A stretch of DNA of 64,000 nt from Dichetophora obliterata (GCA_963920525.1 OY986435.1:98226115-98290114); one strand, 5' to 3'. Shown: positions 34,576 to 45,915, numbered from the stretch's first letter. Numbers and translations: made by a program. Notes: generated from the sequence alone by a model not told the origin.

Positions 34576-36394
34576 CCTTAATGTAACTGTTAACTAATAC
34601 TTACCTTAATTACTTTACCTGTTAGTTAGCTGTTAATTTAAATATTTTAAAAACTATTTCTGTGATAATTCATCCTGATTGAATTCATCCTTAGTTATGT
34701 TATTTTAAATTTTTAAAATTTGTATTCTTCTAATTTAGAATTGTTACGATGAAATTTTAATTTATTCATCTTTTAATTACAGGAAAGGTGAGTAAGGTTG
34801 AAGTTGAAGAAATTTTATAAGGGATAATGGAAACAATTTCTATTAGCAGGAAGTGCGTGTATACAAGAATGGAGAAATAATTTCACCTCTTTCTCTCCAA
34901 ATTAATAGTTGCTCATATGTTCCGATATTTAATAAATTTATTTTCGATTTCTTCTTTTTTGTTTCGTTATTTTTTATTTTTATGCTCGAAACCTCTGCAA
35001 AATTTTATTTTTATGTAGACGACTACAATTTTAACTTGGAGCAAAGCCCAACCCATTTTACCTGAGCATGGCTGGGAAGGTAATGTGCAGAGTAAGCTTC
35101 TAACATATCGCACACCCTCTTCAAACGAGGTACAACTCAAAATTGTTACATTTTCAGGAGAAGCAAAAAAACAATTGTTTTCTTACAATTCAATACAAAA
35201 CTCAATATAAAACAAAGGGGCAAAACGATTATTTTTAATTAAAGACAAAGAATATTTGTACAAGATTAAGACAGCCGATGAAGATGATCACGAAGATCAC
35301 ACGATGCCATCGATGATCACACGAGCCGATGAATGTGATCATGAAGATGAGCACAAAAATTTTAAGTTGTGCCTCTTTTGAAGAGAGTAGTATTCAGTCG
35401 CTGTTGATCATTATAGCCATACTCATAAAAACAGACAAAAAAGTTATGACAGTCATAACGCCTCACAGTACTTTGAACAGTGGGAATAAATCAAGAACTT
35501 TTATGTAACAAAACCTTACAAAATTAATACCATTGGTTAGATAATACTTTCACTAAGAAGAACCCGAATTTTCATCGTAAAATAAGTAGTTTTGCGTAAA
35601 TTACACCTTTCAAGAGTAAACCCTTTTTATGAATGTTTATTGTTGTGTACTTTTCGATTTTGCGTTGTATTTATAGTAAAAATTGTGTTTTTTTATACTA
35701 GTCGTATGATTTTTTTTTACATTTTTAAAAAAATAATGAAAAAATATCCTTTTTTTCTATTTCAAATAGGATTTAAAATAAGTAATCAAAATTATGTTGA
35801 AATATCAAAAAATTAAGAAATTTTTTGAAAAAGTTGCTGTTTTTAGCATTAATTAAAAAAATGTCATCAAATATCTTGTTTGATTTTAACATATGCTATT
35901 ATGATATGATATTATTCTTTCAGAATCTAAAATATTTCACAAATCACTAGACATCACTAGTTCGATGCAGTATTGCTTCTTGATAATAAAAATCATTAAG
36001 ACTTTTCCAAGTTGGTGCGTATTTTGGTTTTAAAGAGATTTTCCGATTTTCTAAGTTGTGAAAAATGTGTCCCCAGCTATGATCCTATAACTCCAAAAGT
36101 ATTTATTTATATTACACATTTTACACATATTTACAAATGAGGAGTTTAAACCTTTTATCGTAGTCAATATTTGTACTGATCGATTTGAACGATTTTTGTA
36201 GAAATTTCCTGAATACTACATTTGTGAAAAAGTTTAAAAAATATAATTTTTTTTACATTTTCCCATTTCAAAGTATGCAAAAATATAACTTTGTCGTATA
36301 TTTTGGTTTTTTTTTACAAAAAAAATTTACAAAAAATTTAAGAAAAAAAGTGGTTAGGTACTTTACTTATTGCAGTTTTAGTAAAAATACACAA
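34576..36394. other. AT-rich DNA, no gene recognised
   Basis: Only short hydrophobic frames rich in F and Y, expected from T-rich DNA. A GATGATCAC/GATGAAGATGATC cluster lies at about 35275-35355. Confidence 0.5.
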
Positions 36395-36498
36395 AATTAC
36401 CTCCCCGCTTTGGAATTATAGGTCTCAAAGCCTCGGAATCCGGTATTCGACCACAATTTACACGTGCCGTTTCACTGATAACATTTTATAAGCGTTTA
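36395..36498 (-). repeat. Solitary unit of the 40-41 kb tandem repeat, inverted
   Basis: Reverse complement reads ATAAAATGTTATCAGTGAAA, CGGCACGTGTAAATTGTGGTC, GAATACCGGATTCCGAGGCT and CTATAATTCCAAAGC, the same order as in units at 40490-40600. It shows the repeat also occurs singly. Confidence 0.7.
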
Positions 36499-37015
36499 GC
36501 AATGGGAGCGTTTCAGCGACGTTATACCAGCAAAGATGTCGTTGTTTTGTTTCGATTTATTTTTGACATTTCTTTGTTTACGTTATTTTATTCATTGCAA
36601 AGAGTTTCCAGTTACAGTGTTGCAAATCTTATTAAAACTTAAAATTGCGATTTAGTGATTTTTAAAATTTAGCTAAAAATGTACGCTTTAATTAAATTTA
36701 TGATACATAATTGTGATTTTATAGTTTGAAGAATTTTTTAGTACGAACTCACTAAGTCGAATTTTTAAGGTAATTTTGAGTAGTTTCACTAAAACCACAA
36801 TAAGTAAAGTATCCAACCTGCTACAAACATGCTTTGTGCCTTAAAATTTTCATAAACATTTTTTTTTAAAAAAAAACAAAGAAAACACCAAACCAAAATA
36901 TACACCAAAAGTATATTAACTCATGCTTACTTTAAAATGAGAAAATGTAGGAAAAACAGTATTTTTTAAACTCTTTCAGAAATGTATTATTCAGAAAATT
37001 TCTTGAATTTAAATA
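36499..37015. other. Non-coding, nothing recognised
   Basis: AT-rich interval before the hAT relic; it could include the decayed 5' part of that element. Confidence 0.4.
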
Positions 37016-38010
37016 GATGAAACTACAGACGCTTCAGGTCGATACGTGGCAAATGTGGTAACAGGTGTGTTATCTGACGATGAGCAAGTCGCAAAACAAA
37101 AATTTTTGATTAACAATACAAGATTGCATCAATAAGATATTAAGATAAAGTAAACCACTGCTCAATAGCTCGATTATTTGCGGATTCAGCTGATGTTTTC
37201 GGCCCATAATTAAACAAAGAGACACTACTTCTTTTCCTCGCTGCTGCTGCACCGTTCATGGTAAAAGCTTCAAGAGCCATTAAAGTTTTTTACCCAAAAA
37301 TAACTCATGTGAAATGTTTGGCACATGCATTGCATAAGGTTTGTGAGGATATTTTCAGTTGTTTCCCAAATGTTGACCGACTCCTAGCAAGCAGCAAAAA
37401 GCTTTTCTGAAAACACTCTCATGGTTGGAAATTTAAGAGAGATAGAACCAGAACTTTCTTTGCTGCCACAACCATTCACTGCGCGATGAGGAACTTGGCT
37501 GCACGCAGCAGATTATTATGCAGAAAATTATAAAAATATAGAACGTATTGTCAATATGCTGGATGCAGAAGATTCATAGTCTGTGAAAGTTATGCAAGAA
37601 TTACTCAAATAACAAAATACTGCGTTTGAAACTTAGTTACATAAAATCTAACTTTTCTAGCTTAACTGAGGCCATCAAGTGACTTCAAGCATATAGTTTA
37701 AGTCTGGTAAATCAAATAAAAATATACTTAGAAGCAAAAAAGCTATTAATAAATGTGACTGTGTTTCTGACAAGAGAAAAGTTTCATAATATTGTAAGAA
37801 AAAAATCATGGTTTTAATATCTTAAAAAAAATTGCTTGTCAATTTACTGACCAAAACTCAAAAAAAAATATACCTATTGAAACCTATTAAATATGCACCA
37901 ATAACTTCAGTTGAGGTAGAGGAAGGTTTTTCAATGTCCAATGTTGCTTATCGTGCAAATAGGCGTAGTTTTTTATTCAAAAACTTATTACAAATATTTA
38001 TTGTTTATTA
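37016..38010 (+). pseudogene. hAT-like transposase relic (second family)
   Basis: Fragments in order: DETTDASGRYVANVVTGVLS (catalytic-core start with the DE-T-D motif), NHCSIARLFADSADVFGP, FMVKASRAIKVFYPKITHVK then CLAHALHKVCEDIFSCFPNV, and near the end YAPITSVEVEEGFSMSNVAY followed by RRSFLFKNLLQIFIVY and a stop (38008). The last block is the hAT dimerisation domain. The family resembles hAT-type proteins often annotated as CGGBP1-like or uncharacterised in insects. Several stops and shifts; no BED finger upstream was recognised. Different from the pseudogene at 19305-20650. Confidence 0.65.
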
Positions 38011-38241
38011 GCTTTTAATTTTTAAAAATTAATTGTTTTGATTACTATTATATATTAATTATTTGTTCTGTTCTTATGTATGCTTTTTTATAGTGATGTA
38101 AGAAAAATTAAAGCTTCTTTAAGAAAAAACTTTATTGTGATGTTATATTTGATAACTTTATTTTTTTTAAGCACTTTAAGCGCATATTTTAGAAGCAATT
38201 TTTGCTGTTTTTAGGAATTTTTATTGCTTATTTTTGGTTGC

Positions 38242-38543
38242 CCTGGGGTCCGAATTACAGCATCCGCGATAGAGCAAAATTGTACAAGATAGGCACTTGT
38301 TTCGTCGTGCCCAAGGTTCATTTATAAGGTTACTGCACTTGAGAGAAATGCACTCTTTTTCCCGCCTTTGCTCGAACTGTCACTGTGCTTTTCCTTGTTC
38401 TAAGCATTCATTTTCTTCATTTCTTTTCATCCATTCTGACAGTTCGACCGAGTGCGCTCTCAAGTGCCTCAACCTTATAAATGAGCCTTGGTCGTGGCCT
38501 TCGTAATTTTGCTCAATCACGGATGCTGTAATTCGGCCCCAGG
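38242..38543. repeat. 302-bp near-palindromic element
   Basis: CCTGGGGTCCGAATTACAGC at the left is mirrored by GCTGTAATTCGGCCCCAGG at the right; inward, CATTTATAAGGTTNNNGCAC and TTGAGAGNNNTGCACTC/GAGTGCGCTCTCAA also pair. Almost the whole length can form one hairpin. Non-coding. Confidence 0.75.
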
Positions 38544-38947
38544 TAGGCACACTAGAAACACGCTCTCTACAAAAAACAAAATAATAACAAATGCGTAGAT
38601 ATAATGTCAGAATATATTTTGTCAATTCAAACCAGCCGTACATAGCGACACAAACAAATTGGTTACTGAACAATCTAACTAGTAGTTTAATGAAAATTTT
38701 ATTAAAAGTTTGCTTTGCTTCAGAGCCAAAATACAATTATTTCTGTATTATAAATTTTTAAAGATTTCGATAATTTTTCTTATATTTTCACACACAAAAT
38801 CTGGGTAAAATCTCTTGATTTATATGGTTACAAGTAAATAATACATTCCTATGGCTGAACGAGTAAACGTCAAATGTAAAAAGTGACATTATAGCTACGC
38901 CTTTGTTTTGCGCTGTCGTTTCTTTCTCTCCGAATTGCATCTACCTG
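38540..38947. mobile_element. TIR element, about 408 bp, copy 1
   Basis: Left CAGGTAGGCACACTAGAAAC and right read inward CAGGTAGATGCAATTCGGAG, then shared ACAAANGCGTAGNTATAATG and TC, are inverted arms of about 75 bp. Another copy starts at 63036. It abuts and slightly overlaps the palindrome 38242-38543. Confidence 0.65.
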
Positions 38948-40049
38948 ATTATTCTGCCATGATACACGCAAGCTTTTAAATTTTTTTCTGATACGTGAAT
39001 AAATATATTTGAACATTTTTTATTCATAAAAAATTGAATTTAAAATAAAAAAGAGAAATTAAATATTTTCAACAAATAGCATTGTTTGGCAAAAATAAAG
39101 GGAACAAACAGATCTAAAGTTACCATAAATATATATATACTTTATTTAAAGCCAATACTTTTATGTTTTAACTAACAATGTTAAATAAATAATAAAACAA
39201 TGCTTAAATGAATAAATATTTGCATTTATATATACTTGGCTTCTCGATTACTGCCACTAAATCAAGGTGATATTTTATCGCAAATATCGCCTGTCGAAAG
39301 TGTTACAACATACCGACTTTCAATAATTCAGAAGTTACATGTTGCCACAGAATTTGCTAGCCAGAATTTGCAAAGTGCGACTGCAGCACTGTCTGATCAA
39401 CAGAGTGACTAGCTTTATTTGTTTTGCATAAACTGAGTCGTTACTCAAACCACAATCTTTTGATTCGAATGTTGAAAAGCTTTTTGGATTCATTTAACAA
39501 TTAAAAATCTCACTTCACGTAACAGAATATTCCTGATAACATATGTGTTAACAGAGATCAAGTATCTAGGCATATTCACTACGTAACATCGTTTCATCGG
39601 TTTTACTACCCGTTAAATTCGCCGTATTGCTGCTGTATACTAGGCTAAAGAAGTTTCACTGCAAAAATGTATATTCACTGCAATCGAAGTCCTTTGAGCA
39701 GTGCAATTCACAATTTTTAACATTTTTAATAATTAATATTCAATATTTCAATAATTACTTTCTACATTTCTAATATTTCTCATAAAAACATCTATTGAAA
39801 AATGCATTTGAGTACAGTTTTCAAAAAGTGATTTGTATCGATGAGCCATCGTTGCGTTTTCGGAACAGTCATCCACGGTCACCTTAGGTCAAAATTATTT
39901 TTTTTTTACGTGATCAGGAAGTGCTAAAATGCTAACACACAAAACTTCAGAACGATATCTAAACGGAATCGGTACAAAAAGCGTGAATAAATTATCTTTT
40001 CATGCTCATATCAAAGGTATCTTATTAATATTATTGACTACCTGAAACC
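38948..40049. other. Non-coding, no gene recognised
   Basis: A stretch at 39267-39415 stays open for about 50 codons on the + strand (GDILSQISPVESVTTYRLSI...), but no family is recognised and both ends run into stops. Confidence 0.45.
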
Positions 40050-41159
40050 CGGCGCATTGCTGCCACGCCCTCGTTGCCAAACTTCCATAAAATTTTGTCA
40101 CTGAACTTGCATGTGTAAATTGAGTTCGAATATTGAATTCCGAGACTGTGCGGCCAATAACTCCAAAGCAATTTGATATCGCAAATTTGGGAGGTGCCTC
40201 GCCCCCTTGTTTAGCTTCCTGGTTAGGCCCCCCTCCTAAAATTTGATCAGTGAAACGGCATGTGTAAATCGTGGTCGAATACTGAAATCCTAGGCTGTGC
40301 GGCCTATAACTCCAAAGCTATTCGATATCGCAAATCGCAAATTTGGGTTGTATGGGAGGTGCCACGCCCCCTGAACGGTGTTTGTAAATTGTGGTGGAAT
40401 ACCGAATTACATGGCTGTGCGAACTATAACTCAAAAGCTATTCGATATCTGAAATTATGGGAGGTTTCCATGCCCCTTGTACTACGCCCATAAAATGTTA
40501 TCAGCTAAACGGCATGTGTGAATTGTGCTCGAATACCGAATTCCGAGGCTGTGCGGTCTATAACTCCAAAGCAATTCGATATCGCAAATTTGGATTGTAT
40601 GGGAGGTGCCACACCCCCTTGTTCAACGCTCATAAAATGTTATCAATAAAACGACATGTGTAAATTGTGCTCGAGTACCGAATTCCGTCGTTGTGCGGTC
40701 TATAACTCCAAAGATATTCGATATCGCAAATCGCAAATTTGGGTTGTATGAGAGGTGCCACGCCCCCTTGTCCAACGCCCATAAAATATTATCAGTAAAA
40801 CAGCACGAGTAAATTGTCGTTGAATTCTAAATTCCTAGGCTGTGCGAACTATAACCCAAAAGTGTAAAATGTAAATGGCAGGTCTAAATTATGGTCGAAT
40901 ACCAAATTCCATGGCTGTGCGAACTATAACTCAAAAGCTATTCGATATCTCAATTTGGGTTGTATGGGAGATGCCACGCCCTCTTGTCCAACGCTGTCCA
41001 TACTACGACTAAAACCTGCGCATGAATGCGAACAATCAATTTGGAAAGTTTCATCGCGATCGGATGAACGGTGTAGAAATGTATTCAGGACACAGAAACA
41101 AACAAACAAACCAACAAACAAACGTACATTCATTTTTATATATATAGATAGTATAGATT
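40050..41159 (+). repeat. Degenerate tandem array of ~90-150 bp units with repeat tail
   Basis: Seven units, each with parts of CATAAAATGTTATCAGTAAA, CGGCATGTGTAAATTGTG, TCGAATACCGAATTCCGAGG, CTGTGCGGTCTATAACTCCA, AAGCTATTCGATATCGCAAA and GGGAGGTGCCACGCCCC. They begin near 40088, 40236, 40375, 40490, 40630, 40780 and 40866. The last part (41000-41159) has TTTCATCGCGATCGGATGAA, then CAAACAAAC repeats and TTTTATATATATAGATA, the usual end of an old insect repeat family. Open frames across it are by-products of the repetition. Confidence 0.75.
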
Positions 41160-41528
41160 AACAAAAAAATTAATTTAACCTTTTAGCTTTGCTGAGTTCA
41201 AACTAACAGAATGTGAGGAAATGCGATATTTTTTAAATTGTTTTTTCTTAACACTTAATTCCAAGGTCGTTCAGTTCTCTTATTTGAAAAATATTTGTGA
41301 TAAGAATCCCTAATTAATTGTTGTTGTGTTTCTGTTATCATAAGAATGAAACCCATGACAACATCATTACAGCAATGAGTCACTAAACAATATCATAACA
41401 TAAGAAAATTAAATAAACTTTTCTGTGCTTTGCTATGAAACTAATGTTTTATGTATGGTTATCTTACGCCATTTAACCCCAGTTTGGGATGCCAACAATC
41501 ATCAATCTAACAACTAAGCCAACACTCT
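41160..41528. other. Intron end upstream of the Gyc88E-like exon
   Basis: Low-repeat DNA, no coding frames. Probably the last unique part of the 5' intron. Confidence 0.5.
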
Positions 41529-41559
41529 ATCTTTTTTTTTTTCTTCTTTCTATTTGCAG
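41529..41559 (+). promoter_or_regulatory. 3' splice site (polypyrimidine tract and AG) before the Gyc88E-like exon
   Basis: A run of about 20 pyrimidines is followed by CTATTTGCAG, a strong fly acceptor. It lies 268 nt ahead of the start codon and is the best acceptor near the coding exon. An intron ends here, so the gene's promoter must lie further upstream, possibly outside the window. Confidence 0.7.
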
Positions 41560-41827
41560 TTTACGATGAGTGCAAAAAATCACAACAGTAACAAAACAAC
41601 CAAAAATTAATTACAGACAGGACTCAACCTAAGGCTTCATCAAAATATAGCATATAACGCAAGTATACCACCGTCCTGTGTATTATATAAACAAACACCA
41701 ATAAAAACTACCAGTTTTACAAGTAAATATATTATATTGAATACCACAACAATAACAAGAAATAAAAACAACATAAAACATAGCCTACGAAAACGACGAA
41801 TATAAGAAGGAGGCGTAGTTCAACAAA
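41560..41827 (+). other. Gyc88E: 5' UTR part of the Gyc88E-like exon
   Basis: The 268 nt between the predicted acceptor AG (41558-41559) and the ATG have no in-frame coding extension and are A-rich, as fly leaders often are. A short upstream ORF (ATG 41566, TAA ending 41610, 14 codons) precedes the main start. The presence of a good acceptor upstream of the start codon implies at least one further non-coding 5' exon to the left. Extent is inferred from splice signals only. Confidence 0.65.
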
Positions 41828-41995
41828 ATGTATGGACTACTCTTAGAAAATCTTTCTGAATACATAAAAACAGTTTATGGTGAAGAAAAATGGGAAGACA
41901 TTCGTCGTCAGGCGGGCATCGATTCACCCTCATTTAGCGTGCATCAGGTGTATCCGGAGAATATGTTAAATAAATTGGCGAAAAAGGCTCAACAG
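41828..41995 (+). CDS. Gyc88E: First coding exon of atypical soluble guanylyl cyclase, Gyc88E-like (partial)
   Basis: The 56 codons run from the ATG at 41828 to a CAG codon followed by GTGAGA, a 5' splice donor in phase 0. The peptide starts [14 protein letters not shown] and contains [20 protein letters not shown] and [18 protein letters not shown]. This is the N-terminus of the heme-nitric oxide binding (HNOB) domain of soluble guanylyl cyclase beta-type subunits, and from memory it is almost identical to Drosophila Gyc88E rather than Gyc89Da/Db. The family converts GTP to cGMP; Gyc88E is known as an oxygen-responsive atypical cyclase. The catalytic and most HNOB residues lie in downstream exons outside the window. 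The start context CAACAAAATG suits fly translation starts. Reading through the donor would give a stop at once (Q-V-R-stop), which supports splicing. Exact orthology needs a protein search. Confidence 0.88.
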
Positions 41996-42001
41996 GTGAG
42001 A
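41996..42001 (+). promoter_or_regulatory. 5' splice donor after the Gyc88E-like exon
   Basis: GTGAGA follows CAG at the end of the conserved coding block. The family peptide continues in another exon that is not present in the remaining 22 kb, so intron 1 is longer than 22 kb and is filled with transposons. Confidence 0.75.
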
Positions 42002-42427
42002 TAAATAAAACAACTAAATACAGTTTTGGTGGGTAAGCCACAAACTCATACCTCTCATAAAGTGGGAGAGAGAGAAGAAATAAGGATACAAGTAAGGGAA
42101 ATAGTAAATAATTAAAAAAAATTCTCTTAACGGCTGTAGAAGAAGTGAAGTGTCAATTTATTTATTATTAAATAAGCAAAACTAATAGCAATGGTGAGCA
42201 GCACTTTATCGATATATTGAAGTGGATTCCACCAAATTCTTACACAAGAAATCATAAAAAAATTTTAATTTTGTTAATAAAAAAAAACCAAAATTTGTAA
42301 AAACTTATTAAATGTTTATTAATACTCGAATAATATTAGTTACACGGCAAAACTAAATAAGTAGAATAATTAAGATGAGCGAAAATGACTTTTATTTTTT
42401 TTTCAAAAAAGTGTAATTAGAGCTTAA
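42002..42427. other. Start of the first coding intron
   Basis: AT-rich, no continuation of the HNOB coding sequence and no other gene. Confidence 0.6.
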
Positions 42428-43113
42428 AGGTCTCTATCCAGCTCTCAAGTAATTACTCAAGAAAAAAGTTACTTAAGTTTCTTGAGTGTAAAAAAGTAGT
42501 AGACAAGTAATTTTGACGGCGAGAGTTTAGACAGTTCCAGCATTGTATCACTTTGTATTGAAAATTTAGGCTGATTTGTTTTCATCAAACATTGAAATAA
42601 ATTTGTTGCAATAAATATTGAAATAATTCATTAAATGAGTAATGGCTGAATTGCAAAGGTAAGTAATAGAGAACAGCGTTTGTTTACATTTTATTTGTTT
42701 ACATGTTGGCAGACCGCTTCTTCCGGACAGCATTCGACCGCTTCTCGGAAGACATCTGCCCCTCAAAATTGACTGCCTCTTCTTCTCCCTCCGTAGAAAT
42801 GTTCATGTGCATGTCTAAAATATTCTTTTATTAATTTTAAATCAATTAATCAATGATATCAATAAAATTATTTACCTTTGAATGTTGGTTGCCAAAATTT
42901 TACTTGAAGTAATAATATAACTTGCATATATTTCTTGACATTCACAGTGTTACCGTTGTCACTTTTCAATGAAAAAAAAGTAGTAAGAACAGAAAATTTT
43001 TCTTACGAGCTGGATTCTCTTTCAAGTAATTTTGACAAGGAAAAATTACTTTTCGATTACTTTTCAGATTTATGTATGAAAATAAGCTTTACTTGAGAGC
43101 TGGAAACAGGCCT
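42428..43113 (-). mobile_element. PIF/Harbinger-like non-autonomous element, copy 2
   Basis: Reverse complement of 9877-10568, with ends AGGTCTCTATCCAGCTCTCA and TGAGAGCTGGAAACAGGCCT and exact TAA on both sides (42425-42427 and 43114-43116). The small internal coding fragment (MHMNISTEGEEEAVNFEGQ on the minus strand) is also open here, differing by one residue. High similarity to copy 1 suggests fairly recent activity. Confidence 0.78.
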
Positions 43114-43664
43114 TAAAAGCTTAAAGAGCTTAAAAATTTCAATAAAATTTCAAGCTACTATCAAGAAGCTTACAAGTAAAAGGATCAAAAGTTATAATGA
43201 AAAGAACCAAAGATATTTATTGAAATTACGTTTTTATATAAAAACATTTATTAAGAAAAAAGATAGAAACATTAAATTGATTCTTTTTTTGTATATTCCT
43301 AGAAGAAAATAACCCGAGTACTGAGTATTATCTTGTATGGTTTCATACATTACTTCTGTAGCACTACTTTTGAGTACGAAAACAGAAGTACATGCAACAA
43401 TCTACTCCGCAGGATTTGTTCTAGGGGGGGGGGTCAAAGGCATAAAGGAATCTAGAATGAACATAATCAAATTATAATCTATATAATGCTATTTACTACG
43501 ATTTTTGCCACTGATTTTGTAAACATGATACGCACACTACACCGGTTGGCTCACGCTTGCACACATAAGAAAATCTAATATATTTTAAACATGGTTTCTT
43601 CGTATCATGTCCGAAATATTTAAAATATTTATTTTGTTTTTTTGTCATGTAAAACATTTCAATA
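43114..43664. other. Non-coding intron DNA
   Basis: No gene; a G10 run at about 43423. Confidence 0.5.
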
Positions 43665-44102
43665 GGGCTATTCCCGATTACGGGCAAATAGCGTGGCATC
43701 GTGGCATTTGCAAAATATGATGGCAAATATTTTCAACACAACAACAAAATGTACAGATTTGCATTTGCCCGACTGTGTCAAATTTGCAACACTAAAATCG
43801 CATTGCATACAGTCGAGCATGGGCAAAACTTATTTGCCAATCAATCAGCTGTCACATTTTAACCAAACGCCGCTAATAAAACAAAATAAACAGACTCTGA
43901 TATGGAACTCACTTTGATAAATAATACACTTTGAGAAATAATAATGAAAAACACCACAAATACTGTTCGTGTTGTTTTTTCCCTCCAAAACAGCTGTGAG
44001 TTTTGTTTGCACAGTGTTCTAAAAAGTGTGCTCACAGTTGATGGAAAATATTTGGTAGGGCATACATTTGCAAAGCTATTTGCCCGTAACTAGGAATAGC
44101 CC
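43665..44102. mobile_element. TIR element, 438 bp, GGGCTATTCC termini
   Basis: Ends GGGCTATTCCCGATTACGGG and, read inward, GGGCTATTCCTAGTTACGGG (then CAAATA) are inverted matches. TA lies on both sides (43663-43664 and 44103-44104). GCATTTGC/GCAAATAT motifs are frequent inside. Termini resemble those of 11907-12443 only in the first six bases. Confidence 0.7.
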
Positions 44103-44399
44103 TAATAATTTTTTGCTATAGCAAATATTCTTAATAGTTTAATAAATTAAATAATATGAGGCCTATATCCTTAATTGAAATCGCATTAATTGCTATTGAG
44201 CCCCCAAGTTTTCAACTTTTAAAATAAGAATACAAAAATTTTCTAATATTAAACAATATTTTTTTTGTTGGAAGCCTTTAACCCCTAAACCAATCTCGAG
44301 CGGGCTAAAATTTGGTTTAGGTGGTCAAAATTCATATCATTCGAAAAAATTAAAAATTTGAGCTGTTATTCTTGAAATGTTTCCTGCATGGTAAAGGTA

Positions 44400-45690
44400 A
44401 AGGGTGTTTTTTATAGAGTAATACAAGTTTAAATCATAATAAAACATAATAATATATTTTTAATATCAATTAGCTTATTATCAAAGAGCTTTATTGGATA
44501 GAAAATTTTATGACATTATGTACGCTAGCGCGTACAAGGCGCAATCTGGAACACCAATTTTCACAAACTTTTCGCAGCATTTGCGGCCGTGTCTCGCCGA
44601 TAACACTTCGAATGTTGATTTCCATGTGTTCAATTGCTTGTGGTTTATCGACGTAGACAAGTGACTTTACATAACCCCAAAGAAAATAATCCAATGGGGG
44701 TATTATACGATCTTGGGGGCCAATTAATTGGGCCATTTCGTGAACTTATTTTTTCGTCAAAAGTTTCCTTGAGTAAATCAATTGTAACGCCCGCTGTGTG
44801 GCATGTGGCTCCGTCCTGTTGGACCCACATACAGCAGGATTAATGCAAGCTAATTTAAGTACGAAAAAACTTCGAATCATGTTCCTATACCGTTCACCAT
44901 TGACAGTTACATTCTGACCATCATCGTTTTTGAAGACATATGGGCCAATGACTCCGCCAGCCCATAAAGCGCACCAAACAGTAATTTTCTGTGGATGTAA
45001 TGGTGTTTCGACAAAAGTTTGAGGATTCTCTTCACTCCAAATACGACAATTCTGTTTATTTACGTACCCATTCAACCAAAAATGGGCTTCATCGGAAAAT
45101 AAAATTTTCCATGAAAATTCAAAATCAATATCAATTTGTGCTTCAGCCGATTCGCCGAATTTGCGGCGCATACGAGTGTCGTTTGGCTTTAATTCCTGCA
45201 CAAGTTGAATCTTGAAAGGTTTTAAGCCAATATCTTTTCGTAAAATGTTCCATAAAGTGGAAGGACACAACCCCAGTTGCTGAGAACGACGACGAATTGA
45301 TTGATTGGGATCATCTTCAATGCTTTCCTGTACAGCGGCTACAGATTCTTCAGTGCGCACTGTTCGGCGTCTCACGGGATGCACATTATCAGTAACAGTA
45401 AATGTGGTCCGAAAACGATCTATTGTTCTTCGAATTAGCAGCTCTGAAGGACGATTATGTACGCCATAAAATGGACGAAGTGAACGATAAGTTTGACGAA
45501 CAGAACCATTATTTTGATTAAAAATTTTCACAATTTGCACGCGTTGCTCTGGTGTAAGTCGATCCATAATGAAATGTCAAAGTAAACTTAACAAAAAGCA
45601 ACTATCAGCTGTTAACCACCCATTTAACGGGTGGTAAAATAAAGCAGTGATGTCAACTCAAAGTTGTATTACTCTATAAAAAACACCCTT
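44400..45690 (-). mobile_element. mariner element, D,D41D (rosa-like)
   Basis: Inverted ends AAGGGTGTTTTTTATAGAGT are exact and continue AATACAA. TA is duplicated on both sides (44398-44399 and 45691-45692), the mariner/Tc1 signature. Length 1291 bp is normal for a complete mariner. The transposase gene is on the minus strand and has two frame breaks. Confidence 0.9.
44491..45567 (-). pseudogene. mariner transposase pseudogene
   Basis: ATG at 45567 starts MDRLTPEQRVQIVKIFNQNN with the paired-like helix-turn-helix DNA-binding region, then LGLCPSTLWNILRKDIGLKP. First catalytic Asp is in ILFSDEAHFWLNGYVNKQ (about 45080). After a frameshift near 44832 the second Asp lies in WVQQDGATCHTAG, and after another near 44715 the third in PPLDYFLWGYVKS. 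Counting across the second break gives about 41 residues between the second and third Asp, so D,D41D. An N stands where many relatives have an Asp five residues earlier. C-terminus WCSRLRLVRASVHNVIKF. Transposase would cut at TA sites; this copy is inactive through the two shifts only. Confidence 0.85.
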
Positions 45691-45915
45691 TATTTTAGAT
45701 TTGGTTTGGGTTTCATACATTTTCTAAACATATTCCAGTACCTCCCTGTAAGACTTGATTCTGTTTCCTGGTTTTATATAAACACACGTAAAAAAGTACC
45801 CAAAATTCTTAAACTGGGTGGGCGCCGCTAAATAATGTGAATTTTAAGAAGTATAAAATGGTTGTTGCAAATCGAGTTTCATATTTACGTTTATGTCATA
45901 AAAACGTTTGACTAT
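45691..45915. other. Intron DNA between mariner and LINE
   Basis: Short AT-rich interval, no gene. Confidence 0.5.

Noticed and set aside
39267..39415. Open stretch GDILSQISPVESVTTYRLSI...
   Set aside because: Only about 50 codons, no start, no recognised family.
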